Assembly (NCBI GenBank): GCA_964481145.1 | Contig: CAYZTA010000024.1 | Location: 12,747-76,746 of the forward strand | Origin: Sandaracinus sp964481145 | GTDB taxonomy: Bacteria > Myxococcota_A > Polyangia > Polyangiales > Sandaracinaceae | DNA: 64,000 nt | Reading direction: 5' to 3' | Part shown: positions 9,965-18,593 of the stretch, piece after piece | Layout of the letters: every line of letters starts with the position of its first letter | Position numbering within the stretch: position 1 is the stretch's first letter | Position numbers and translations under genes: made by a program | The notes under the pieces: generated by a model | What the model saw: only the letters and a program-made list of their open reading frames with translations | Database searches by the model: none | What the model was told of the DNA's origin: nothing

Positions 9965-10897
9965 TCAAAACGACTCCAGCAAATCCGAGAGCGAGCTCCG
10001 CGCGTCGAGGCGCCTTATCGCCTCTGCGAGGAGCGGCGCGATGCTCGCTTCTCGAATAAGCGCATTCGCTGGCAAAGCGATGCTATCGGTCGCGATGATT
10101 CGAGTCGGGTTGAGCTTCGAGAGCCGATCGAGCGCCGAGCTGACGAAGAGTCCGTGGGTGGCGGCGATGACGAGCTCGGGCGCGGCGCCATGAGAGCGAA
10201 GCGCCTCGGCTGCCGCGACGATGGTGCTGCCCGTCGAGATCATGTCGTCGACGATCACCGGAGCGCGATCACGAACTTCACCGACGACCGCATGAACGCT
10301 CACCTCCGTTCCGCTCTGACGACTCTTGTGCACGATCGCGACTGGCAATTTCAGATGACGCGCGATGGTGTTGGCGCGCTTCAGGGCGCCGAGGTCAGGA
10401 GCCACGATGATGGCGTTGTTTGGAAGCTGAGCCGCGATCGCGTCGATTAACACAGGCAATGCCGAGAGATGATCGACCGGCATCGGGATCGAGCCTTCGA
10501 TCGCTGGCGCATGCAAATCCACCGCGACCACGCGCTCGAAGCGAGCGCGCCCCAAGAGCTCGCCCACGAGCGCTGACGCAAGAGGCTGACCTTCGCGGGT
10601 TCTGCGATCTGCGCGTGCGTATCCAAAATAAGGCACGAGCGCGATCGTGCGTGCGGCGCCGGCCCTCCTCGCGGCATCGCCCCAAAGAAGGAGCTCCATC
10701 AGCGAATCGCTGACGGGCGGTGCAGTGGGCTGTACGATGTACACATCGCGGCCTCGGATGGGCTCCTCAATCTCGATGCGCATTTCGCCATCTGGGAAAC
10801 GCTCGACGGTGCTCGCGCACAAATCGACTCCGAGCTCGCGCGCGATGGCGGCTCCGAGCGCGTGATTGGCCGAGCCGTTGACGATGCACCCGATCAA
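9965..10897 (-). CDS. prs: Ribose-phosphate pyrophosphokinase (PRPP synthetase)
   Basis: 310 aa. It makes PRPP from ribose 5-phosphate and ATP for nucleotide, histidine and tryptophan synthesis. FPDGEMRIEIEEPIRGRDVY, PYFGYARADRR and the PRPP-binding loop VIVDDMISTGSTI are present. The flexible-loop region (RTREGQPLASALVG) differs from the usual class I sequence, so this is a divergent member. The start is TTG 10897, because TTGA overlaps the stop of the upstream DUF423 gene (10894-10896) and the family N-terminus (IGCIVNGSANHALG) begins there. It should be translated by coupling to that gene. Confidence 0.87.
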   Translation of the reverse strand: MIGCIVNGSANHALGAAIARELGVDLCASTVERFPDGEMRIEIEEPIRGRDVYIVQPTAPPVSDSLMELLLWGDAARRAGAARTIALVPYFGYARADRRTREGQPLASALVGELLGRARFERVVAVDLHAPAIEGSIPMPVDHLSALPVLIDAIAAQLPNNAIIVAPDLGALKRANTIARHLKLPVAIVHKSRQSGTEVSVHAVVGEVRDRAPVIVDDMISTGSTIVAAAEALRSHGAAPELVIAATHGLFVSSALDRLSKLNPTRIIATDSIALPANALIREASIAPLLAEAIRRLDARSSLSDLLESF

Positions 10898-11277
10898 GGT
10901 CGGAACCCTGCCCAAATCACCGCGCCCCAACCCACGAGGAAGAACACCCCACCGATGGGCGTCACGGCGCCGAGCCATCGAGCGCCCGTGAGCGTCATCA
11001 AATAAAGCGAACCCGAAAACACGAGGATCCCCATAGCGAAAGAAATGCCAGCTGCACGTGCGCCGAGCCCTTCGCCACGCGAGGCGAGCCATGCCGAGAA
11101 CGCGATCGCGAGCGCATGCATCAGGTGATAACGCGCCGCTGTCTCCCACCATTCTGCGCGCTTGACTCCATCTTCGAGCGTTCCCAAAAAATTTCTGAGG
11201 CCATGCGCCCCGAATGCTCCCAGGGCGACCCCCAAGAACCCAAACGCGCCTGCAAGGATCACCAGAATCCGTTCCAT
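10894..11277 (-). CDS. DUF423 (YgdD-like) membrane protein
   Basis: 127 aa with four membrane helices. The DUF423 hallmark GAFGAHGLRNFL follows helix 1, and YHLMHALAIAFSAWL and TPIGGVFFLVGW match the rest of the family. These are small inner-membrane proteins of unknown function. It overlaps prs by 4 nt (TTGA) and is divergent from the ArsR/methyltransferase gene, with 91 nt between the two starts. Confidence 0.87.
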   Translation of the reverse strand: MERILVILAGAFGFLGVALGAFGAHGLRNFLGTLEDGVKRAEWWETAARYHLMHALAIAFSAWLASRGEGLGARAAGISFAMGILVFSGSLYLMTLTGARWLGAVTPIGGVFFLVGWGAVIWAGFRP

Positions 11278-11346
11278 GACGCGGAGCGTAGCGCGACTTC
11301 GGGCCTTCGCCCGAGGTCTTGACCCGAGCCCGGGTGCATGGGATTT

Positions 11347-11370
11347 ATCTTTCTATCCGGATGGATTGAT
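11347..11370. promoter_or_regulatory. Candidate operator (24-nt imperfect palindrome) at the sahR-like/metH start
   Basis: The sequence reads ATC TTTCT ATCCGGAT GGATT GAT, a palindrome centred on ATCCGGAT in which 9 of 12 position pairs are complementary. It ends inside the start codon of the ArsR/methyltransferase gene. A TTGACC hexamer lies at 11319-11324, a plausible -35 box, so a protein bound here would block transcription. Autoregulation is inferred from the position and the ArsR domain. A GC-rich hairpin (11297-11316) lies just upstream. Confidence 0.4.
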
Positions 11371-12337
11371 GGATATCGGCGCCGCTACGAATTTGCTCGG
11401 TCTTTTGGGCGATCCGACCCGGGTGCGCCTCATGGCGTTGCTTGCCCGTGAGGAGCTGTCGGTCGCTGAGCTCGTGTTCATCACCGGAGTGCCCCAGTCT
11501 CGCGTCTCGACCCATCTCGGGCGGCTGCGCGAAGCCGGGCTCGTGCGCGATCGCAAGGAAGGCACGTCGGCGTTCTATTCTTTGGCAGAGCAAGGAATGC
11601 CCGACGCGACACGCAAGATGCTCGAGCTCGTTCGCCTCGAGATGCGAGACGCGACGCTCGACGCAGATGCAAAGCGCGCGGAGCTCGCGATCAAACAGCG
11701 ACGCTCGGGGCTCAGCTGGCCCGAGGCCGTCGCTGGATCGATGGAGCGTCATTATTCGCCTGGCCGGACATGGGAATCGATGACCCGAGGGATCCTCGGG
11801 CTCGTCTCGCTCGGCGATGTGCTCGACGCTGGCTGCGGAGATGGCACGGTGGCCGCGCTCGTCGCGCCCCACGCTCGGAGCGTCACGTGTCTCGATCGTT
11901 CGGCACGCATGATCGAGGCGGCTCGAGAGAGGCTCGCGGGTGTTCCCAACGTGCGCTTTGCGACGGGCGATGTGCACGAGCTCGAGATGGCGAACGAATC
12001 CTTCGACGCCGTTCTACTCTTTCACGTGCTGACATGCGCCGAGCATCCGCAGCGCGCCATCGAAGAGGCCGCGCGGGTGCTTCGCCCCAAAGGCAAACTC
12101 GCGGTGCTCGCCCTCGATCGACACGAGCATTCGAACTTGACTCATGACTATGGTCATGTGCATCCCGGGTTTCGTCCAAAGAAGTTGCGTTCGATGCTCG
12201 AATCCGCAGGGTTCGTCGTTTCTCTGTGCGATATCACCTCTCGCGAACGCCGTGAGCCCTTCTTTCAGGTCATCAGCGCCTTCGCACATAAGAAAATCTC
12301 CGCGCGAAAGCGCATTTCTCGGAGCAAGTCACGATGA
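11369..12337 (+). CDS. ArsR-type regulator fused to SAM-methyltransferase domain (SahR-like)
   Basis: 322 aa from ATG 11369. Residues 1-95 are an ArsR winged helix (LLGDPTRVRLMALL, VPQSRVSTHLGRLREAGLV). Residues 140-300 are a class I methyltransferase fold with the motif I pocket VLDAGCGDGTVAAL and motif post-I TCLDRSARM. No cysteine metal site is obvious, so the effector is more likely SAM or S-adenosylhomocysteine than a metal. SahR-family proteins have this architecture and control the SAM cycle. Its stop overlaps the metH start (ATGA at 12334-12337), which strongly links it to methionine synthase. It probably represses its own operon through the palindrome at its start. Confidence 0.82.
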   Translation: MDIGAATNLLGLLGDPTRVRLMALLAREELSVAELVFITGVPQSRVSTHLGRLREAGLVRDRKEGTSAFYSLAEQGMPDATRKMLELVRLEMRDATLDADAKRAELAIKQRRSGLSWPEAVAGSMERHYSPGRTWESMTRGILGLVSLGDVLDAGCGDGTVAALVAPHARSVTCLDRSARMIEAARERLAGVPNVRFATGDVHELEMANESFDAVLLFHVLTCAEHPQRAIEEAARVLRPKGKLAVLALDRHEHSNLTHDYGHVHPGFRPKKLRSMLESAGFVVSLCDITSRERREPFFQVISAFAHKKISARKRISRSKSR

Positions 12338-15300
12338 GTGAGCCGTTCATTAGTCCCGCCCTGCAGACGCTTCTTCGCGAGCGCATCGCCATTCTCGATG
12401 GCGCGATGGGCACCATGATTCAGCGTCACAAGCTCGGAGAGGCCGATTATCGAGGGCAGCGCTTTGCCGACTCCACCATCGATCTCGTGGGCAACAACGA
12501 TTTGCTTTGTTTGACTCGTCCGGAGCTCATCAAGCAGCTGCACTCGGAATATTTCGCGGCAGGAAGCGATATCGTCGAGACGAATACGTTCTCGTCCACG
12601 TCCATCGCACAGGCGGACTATCACCTCGAATCGCTCGCTTACGAGCTCAATAAAAAGAGTGCGGAGCTCGCCCTCGATGCAGCCGCAGAATGGACGAAGA
12701 AGACGCCGGATCGACCCCGCTTCGTCGCGGGCGCGATGGGGCCGATGAATCGAACGCTCTCGCTCTCGCCCGATGTGAACGACCCCGGTTTTCGCGCGGT
12801 CAGCTTCGATCAAGTGCGAAATGCTTACGCAGATCAGGTGCGCGGGCTTTTGGATGGGGGCGTCGATCTGCTCCTCGTCGAGACGATCTTCGACACGCTG
12901 AACGCCAAAGCGGCGCTCGTCGCGATCGAAGAGGTGTTTGCTGAAAAGAAGCGCCGTTTGCCGATCATGATTTCGGTCACCATCACGGACCGGAGCGGGC
13001 GCACCTTGAGCGGACAGACGGTGGAGGCGTTTTGGGCTTCGGTCGAACATGCGCGGCCGATGAGCGTCGGGATCAATTGCGCGCTCGGCGCGACAGAAAT
13101 GAGGCCGTTCCTCGCCGAGCTCGCGCGCATCGCGACGACCCGAATCAGTTGTTATCCGAATGCGGGACTGCCCAATGCGTTCGGCGGATACGACGAGGCT
13201 CCCGAGACCACGGCGCGCCTGGTTGCCGAATTCGCCGAAGCAGGCTTCGTGAATATCGTCGGAGGCTGTTGCGGAACGAGTCCTGACCACATTCGAGCGA
13301 TGGCGCGTCACGTCGAAAAGATCGCCCCTCGCACCCCGGCTTCAGACCCTCATTTGACGCATTTTTCAGGGCTCGAGACGTATACGATCCGGCCTGAATC
13401 GAACTTTACGATGATCGGTGAGCGCACGAACGTCACCGGCTCGAAGAAGTTCATGAACCTCATCAAAGCCGACAACTACGCGGGCGCGCTCGCGGTCGCG
13501 CTCGATCAAGTTCGCGGTGGCGCGAACGTCCTCGACGTCAATATGGACGAAGGGATGCTCGATGGGGTGGCGGCGATGACGAAGTTCCTTCAGCTCGTCG
13601 CCTCAGAGCCGGAGATCGCCCGTCTGCCCATCATGATCGACTCATCGAACTTCGCGGTGATCGAAGCGGGGCTCAAGTGCGTCCAGGGCAAATCGATCGT
13701 GAACTCGATTTCGCTCAAGGAGGGTGAAGAGAAATTCCGCGAACAAGCGCGCATTTGTCATCGCTATGGCGCGGGTGTCGTCGTGATGGGATTCGACGAA
13801 CAGGGACAGGCGGAGACCGCGGATCATCGCGTGGCGATCGCCAAGCGCGCATATGGCATTTTGGTGAACGAGATTGGGTTCGCGCCGGAAGATATTATCT
13901 TCGATCCCAATGTCTTCGCGGTGGCCACCGGCATCGAGGCACACAATCGATATGCCATCGAGTTCATCGATGCCGTGCGTCGAATCAAAGAGGAGTGTCC
14001 AGGCGCCAAGACTTCGGGAGGCATTTCGAACCTGAGCTTCTCGTTCCGAGGCAACGACCACGTGCGTGAAGCGATGCACGCTGTGTTTCTTTATCATGCC
14101 ACACGGGCTGGGCTCGACATGGGCATCGTTAACGCGGGGCAGCTCGCGGTATATGACGATGTCGAGAAAGAGCTGCTCGAGCGCGTCTCTGACGTGCTCT
14201 TCGATCGGCGCCCCGATGCGACGGAGCGGCTCGTCGAATATGCCGAGAGAGTGAAGGGCGGCGGCAAGAAGCGCGAGCAAGATCTCGCGTGGCGGGATGC
14301 GCCCGTCGAAAAGCGTCTCGAGCACGCGCTCGTCCACGGGATTGACGATTACATCGAAGCGGATACGGAAGAAGCGCGGCAGAAGTACGCACGTCCGCTC
14401 GAGGTCATCGAAGGGCCGCTCATGTCGGGGATGGGCGTGGTCGGTGATTTGTTCGGCGCAGGAAAGATGTTCTTGCCGCAGGTCGTCAAAAGCGCCCGCG
14501 CGATGAAGAAATCCGTCGCGTATCTCACGCCTTTCATGGAAGAAGAAAAGCGGCGTGTGGGCGCCTTGGGCAAAGGAAATGGGAAAATCCTCCTCGCGAC
14601 GGTGAAAGGCGACGTACACGACATTGGGAAAAATATCGTGGGTGTCGTCTTGGGTTGTAATAACTACGATGTCGTCGATTTGGGTGTGATGGTGTCTGCC
14701 GATCGGATTTTGGAGATCGCAATCAAAGAGGAAGTCGATATCATCGGATTGAGCGGACTCATCACTCCGTCACTCGACGAGATGGTTCACGTCGCGAGTG
14801 AAATGAGGCGTCGTGGATTCGAGAAACCTCTTTTGATTGGAGGAGCGACCACGAGCCGCCAGCACACGGCCGTCAAAGTGGCGCCCACTTATCCACATCC
14901 TGTCGTCCATGTGCTCGATGCGTCCCGCGCGGTGAACGTGGTGAGTTCATTGCTTGCCAAAGACCAGTACGCGAACTTCGTCCAGAAGAACGCGGCGGAA
15001 CAGGAGCGCACGCGGGCTGCGTTTGCGACCGGACCGCAACGTCCGTTGGTTCCCTTCGCCGAGGCCAACGCGCGTCGTACGCCGATCGAGTGGAAAGCAG
15101 AGGATATGGTGAAGCCGTCGTTCATCGGACGGCGCGTGATCGAAGATCAGCCGCTCGCTTCGATTTCTCCTTATATCGATTGGACATTCTTTTTCACGGC
15201 ATGGGAGCTCGCGGGGCGATATCCAGAGATCCTCGAACATCCGAAATACGGGACGGCGGCGCGCGAGGTGTTCGCGGCGGGTCAAACGTTGCTCAAGAAG

Positions 15301-16029
15301 CTCGAGAGCGAGGGCGAGCTTCGGGCGCGGGCGGTGTACGGCATTTGGCCTGCCAACTCCATCGGAAACGATATCGTTCTTTTCACCGATGAGACACGAA
15401 CGACAGAGCTCATGCGCTTTCCGATGCTGAGACAGCAGCGCGATCAAGAGGGCGAACCGCAGCGCTCTCTGGTCGACTTCGTGGCGCCCATCGAGACGGG
15501 TCTACCCGACCACGTCGGAGCGTTTGCGGTCACAGCTGGAATCGGCGCAGCCGATATCGTGATGCGCTACAAAAATCAGTATGACGATTATCACGCGATC
15601 ATGACTCAGACACTCGCAGATCGACTTGCCGAGGCATTTGCAGAAATGCTGCATGAGCGCGTTCGACACGAGTTTGGTTATGGTGAGCACGCGCCCTTCA
15701 CGCTCGAACAATTGATTCGTGAGGAATATCGCGGGATTCGCCCCGCATTTGGATATCCCGCGTGCCCGGACCATACAGAGAAGGGCAAGCTCATCGAGCT
15801 CCTTCACGCCAATGAGATCGGCATCGAGTTGACCGAGAGTTTTGCGATGACGCCTCCGGCGAGCGTGAGCGGACTTTATTTGCCTCATCCCGAGTCGCGA
15901 TTTTTCTCGATTGGGAAAATCGACCGCGAACAGGCCGAGGATTACGCGCGTCGAAAGGGAATGCCGCTCTCCGAGGTGGAACGATGGCTCGGCTCGCACG
16001 TGGGCTATCAGCCGATGGCATCGAAGTGA
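12334..16029 (+). CDS. metH: Cobalamin-dependent methionine synthase
   Basis: 1231 aa, full length for the family. It methylates homocysteine from 5-methyltetrahydrofolate in the cytoplasm. The order is: a homocysteine domain with zinc ligands Cys249 (INCALGA) and Cys312-Cys313 (GGCCGTSPDH); a pterin domain (MIGERTNVTGSKKFMNLI); a cap domain; a B12 domain with DVHDIGKNIVGVVLG (Asp760, His762 as the cobalt ligand); and a reactivation domain with RPAFGYPACPDH that binds SAM. It starts inside the stop of the SahR-like gene. Its last 22 nt overlap the convergent hybrid kinase gene. No metF is present nearby. Confidence 0.97.
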   Translation: MSEPFISPALQTLLRERIAILDGAMGTMIQRHKLGEADYRGQRFADSTIDLVGNNDLLCLTRPELIKQLHSEYFAAGSDIVETNTFSSTSIAQADYHLESLAYELNKKSAELALDAAAEWTKKTPDRPRFVAGAMGPMNRTLSLSPDVNDPGFRAVSFDQVRNAYADQVRGLLDGGVDLLLVETIFDTLNAKAALVAIEEVFAEKKRRLPIMISVTITDRSGRTLSGQTVEAFWASVEHARPMSVGINCALGATEMRPFLAELARIATTRISCYPNAGLPNAFGGYDEAPETTARLVAEFAEAGFVNIVGGCCGTSPDHIRAMARHVEKIAPRTPASDPHLTHFSGLETYTIRPESNFTMIGERTNVTGSKKFMNLIKADNYAGALAVALDQVRGGANVLDVNMDEGMLDGVAAMTKFLQLVASEPEIARLPIMIDSSNFAVIEAGLKCVQGKSIVNSISLKEGEEKFREQARICHRYGAGVVVMGFDEQGQAETADHRVAIAKRAYGILVNEIGFAPEDIIFDPNVFAVATGIEAHNRYAIEFIDAVRRIKEECPGAKTSGGISNLSFSFRGNDHVREAMHAVFLYHATRAGLDMGIVNAGQLAVYDDVEKELLERVSDVLFDRRPDATERLVEYAERVKGGGKKREQDLAWRDAPVEKRLEHALVHGIDDYIEADTEEARQKYARPLEVIEGPLMSGMGVVGDLFGAGKMFLPQVVKSARAMKKSVAYLTPFMEEEKRRVGALGKGNGKILLATVKGDVHDIGKNIVGVVLGCNNYDVVDLGVMVSADRILEIAIKEEVDIIGLSGLITPSLDEMVHVASEMRRRGFEKPLLIGGATTSRQHTAVKVAPTYPHPVVHVLDASRAVNVVSSLLAKDQYANFVQKNAAEQERTRAAFATGPQRPLVPFAEANARRTPIEWKAEDMVKPSFIGRRVIEDQPLASISPYIDWTFFFTAWELAGRYPEILEHPKYGTAAREVFAAGQTLLKKLESEGELRARAVYGIWPANSIGNDIVLFTDETRTTELMRFPMLRQQRDQEGEPQRSLVDFVAPIETGLPDHVGAFAVTAGIGAADIVMRYKNQYDDYHAIMTQTLADRLAEAFAEMLHERVRHEFGYGEHAPFTLEQLIREEYRGIRPAFGYPACPDHTEKGKLIELLHANEIGIELTESFAMTPPASVSGLYLPHPESRFFSIGKIDREQAEDYARRKGMPLSEVERWLGSHVGYQPMASK

Positions 16030-18449
16030 ATGCTGCGGTTTCGTCCCTCGCGTTTGGCGACGTAAAGGACTTCGTCCGCGAGCTCGACGCAGCGAAAAGG
16101 GGAGTTCTCTGGCGAGGCCCTCAACGTGGCGGCCCCGACGCTCACCGAAACGAAACGGCCGGCCGAAGACTTCGGGTGAGGTAGCGCCAACGCGAGGACC
16201 GCCTCTCGGAGGCGCTCGGCGACTTGGATGGCTCCGCTGGCGTCGGTCTGGGGAAGGATGACCACGAACTCTTCCCCTCCATAGCGGGCAAGAAGATCGC
16301 TGCGCCGAGACAGCGACTTCGCCATCGCAGCCGATACCTGGCGAAGGCACTCGTCCCCTTGCACGTGACCCAAACTGTCGTTGTAGCTCTTGAAGCAATC
16401 CACGTCACAGAGGACGATCGAGAGCACATCTTGGTGAACGCAGAGGCCCCGCCATTCGGCCAACAGCCTCTCCTCGAACGCGCGGCGATTGGCAATACCG
16501 GTGAGTCCGTCGGTCCTCGACAACTCGGCCAGCTCGGCGTTGGCCCGCTCCAGGCGATGCACCAAGGCACGAATTTCCTGTTCCTGTCGGTGAAGTCGAA
16601 CGAGGTTCGAAGCGCGGGCAACCAACTCATCTTCGTGAAAAGGTTTTGTCAGGTAGTCATTCGCGCCATTTTTCAGCCCGTCGACTTGCGCATCGAGCTC
16701 CGATCGAGCCGTGAGAAACATCAGCGGAACACCGCGGAGCACAGCGTCTGCCCGCACCGCCTCGAGCAGTTGATCTCCGCTCATGCGGGGCATCATTCGG
16801 TCCGAGACAATCAACTCCGGGATTCGTGAGCGCGCCCGCTCGAGGGCTTCTCGTCCGTCGCGGGCGGCCATCACATGGAACTGAGACGAAAGTACTCTCA
16901 CGACGTAGTCGCGGAGGTCGGCGTTGTCCTCTGCCACCAGAACCAAGGGTTTGTCTTCTCCAGACGTAGCCTCGAGGGGGTGCCACGGCTCCGCCTCCTG
17001 GGCGCTCGGTGCTGGGTTCGAATGGTGCTTGCGCCAAGGCTCGTCGCGCAGGTCGTTGAAGTCTTCCTGCAGCGGCGCTTGCCCCTCGAGCTCGCCCACG
17101 GGCAAACGGAGCGTGAACGTCGAGCCCTCTCCGACGACGCTCTGAAGCATCACCTCGCCGCCGTGAGCCGATACGATTTCCTTCACCAATGAGAGGCCAA
17201 TCCCTGTGCCCTCGAAGCGGCGCGTGGCGCTCGAGTCGACCTGCGTAAAGCGCTCGAAGATTTGCTCCCTCGCGTCCTCGGGAATCCCGATCCCTTGGTC
17301 CTGCACCGAGATTTCGAAGAGGTCTTCTTTCCGACCGAGCCGCACCTTCACCGGGAAATTCTCTGAATCACTGAACTTGAAGGCATTGGAAAGCAGGTTG
17401 TAGAGGGCAGTCTTGAGGAGTCGTGGGTCCACCTCTGCCAAGACGACGTCTTCCGCTCCTTGCACAGAAATTCGTGACAGCCCCTCAGAGCCTTCGAAGT
17501 TGGCGCAGACGTGCTTGACCAGCTCAGCCACGTTGCACGGCCGCTTCTGGAGCGCGCGTTGGTGGTCGAGTTTCGATAGATCGAGCAAGTCGTTGACCAG
17601 TTGAAGCAGGCGGGCTGCGTTTCGAAGGCCTCTCTCTGCGTCGGGAGGACTGTGTTGCCGGCGAAGCAACCGCAGTGCGCTGAGCAATACAGTCAGCGGA
17701 GTCCTCAGCTCGTGACTGATGTTGGCGAAGAACTCCGTCTTCGCTCGATCGAGATCTTTCAGCGCCGAATAAGCCTGATTCAACTCGCTATTTTTCTCCT
17801 CGATTTGCTGCCGGGCTGCTTCGGCGCTCTGTTGCATGGACTCGAGGCGCACCCTGGCGAAGGCCTGCTCGCGGCTGGATGCAAATCGCAGCGTCTGCCC
17901 AATCAGCGCAAAGACCGCGGCGGCGATCAACAAGAGGCTGTTGCTCGCTCCGATCGCCAGTTGTTGAGGCGTGGCGCCCGGGAGGTTGGGCAGAATGTAT
18001 GAGCCGATGATCAGGCCGAACGCCAGCAGACCCACGCGCAAAGGGAAGAGGAGAATCAGCGAAACGTTCAGGATGGTGAAGACCGGCCCCGCGTAGTAGT
18101 GGGGGCTGAAACCTCCCGCCGCGAACTCAATCAAAGACAAGCCGCAACCGTTGATGCTGGTCGCCGTGCAAATGAACGCATTGGGATATCGTTCGAAAAG
18201 CTGTGTTCTTGCCAGTGCGAGCGCCAAGATAGAAAGCAGACTCACGACGGCGCGTGTTCCCCAGATGGCGTGCAGTCTCTCGGCCGGGGCGACCCATAAG
18301 TCGAAGAGCCCAAACGTAGGGATGACGATCACCCCGATCCACAGCGCGAGCCGGGTGCCCTTGCGGTTGTGGGCATGCAGCCAGGCCTTCCATTGGACTT
18401 CTCCCGCTCGTTGGACGGTCGCAATGCTTGGGGTCGCGACCCAATTCAT
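16008..18449 (-). CDS. Hybrid histidine kinase-receiver-diguanylate cyclase
   Basis: 813 aa from ATG 18449, preceded by GGGGAG 4 nt upstream (the frame stays open to 18536). About six N-terminal helices form a membrane sensor, followed by a coiled linker. The HisKA box is NISHELRTPLTVLL, and the ATPase has NLLSNAFKFS, DQGIGIPEDA and GTGIGLSLVKEI. A receiver domain follows with phospho-site ELIVSDRMMP and lysine LTKPF. A C-terminal GGDEF domain carries RYGGEEFVVILP, an intact active site. The kinase can phosphorylate its own receiver and so gate c-di-GMP synthesis within one polypeptide. No RxxD inhibitory site was recognised. It overlaps the end of metH convergently. Confidence 0.93.
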   Translation of the reverse strand: MNWVATPSIATVQRAGEVQWKAWLHAHNRKGTRLALWIGVIVIPTFGLFDLWVAPAERLHAIWGTRAVVSLLSILALALARTQLFERYPNAFICTATSINGCGLSLIEFAAGGFSPHYYAGPVFTILNVSLILLFPLRVGLLAFGLIIGSYILPNLPGATPQQLAIGASNSLLLIAAAVFALIGQTLRFASSREQAFARVRLESMQQSAEAARQQIEEKNSELNQAYSALKDLDRAKTEFFANISHELRTPLTVLLSALRLLRRQHSPPDAERGLRNAARLLQLVNDLLDLSKLDHQRALQKRPCNVAELVKHVCANFEGSEGLSRISVQGAEDVVLAEVDPRLLKTALYNLLSNAFKFSDSENFPVKVRLGRKEDLFEISVQDQGIGIPEDAREQIFERFTQVDSSATRRFEGTGIGLSLVKEIVSAHGGEVMLQSVVGEGSTFTLRLPVGELEGQAPLQEDFNDLRDEPWRKHHSNPAPSAQEAEPWHPLEATSGEDKPLVLVAEDNADLRDYVVRVLSSQFHVMAARDGREALERARSRIPELIVSDRMMPRMSGDQLLEAVRADAVLRGVPLMFLTARSELDAQVDGLKNGANDYLTKPFHEDELVARASNLVRLHRQEQEIRALVHRLERANAELAELSRTDGLTGIANRRAFEERLLAEWRGLCVHQDVLSIVLCDVDCFKSYNDSLGHVQGDECLRQVSAAMAKSLSRRSDLLARYGGEEFVVILPQTDASGAIQVAERLREAVLALALPHPKSSAGRFVSVSVGAATLRASPENSPFRCVELADEVLYVAKREGRNRSIHFDAIG

Positions 18450-18593
18450 TGCGCTCCCCGAAGATGCTCGTGGTGAGCCGAGCCACAGGTGAGAACACCC
18501 ATCGGGAAAGTTTCCAACAGACCTACGTCCAAGCACAAGGAGAACGTGTTTACAAACCGAGGTCTCCTTTGAAAGATCCTCACATCGAAGGGC

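Noticed and set aside
10898..11152. Longer prs start giving 395 residues
   Set aside because: The added part is antisense-frame overlap with the DUF423 gene; the family begins at TTG 10897.
11280..11368. SAM/SAH riboswitch upstream of the SahR-like gene
   Set aside because: Only simple GC hairpins (for example 11297-11316) are present and none matches a known SAM or SAH aptamer core; a protein operator explains the site better.
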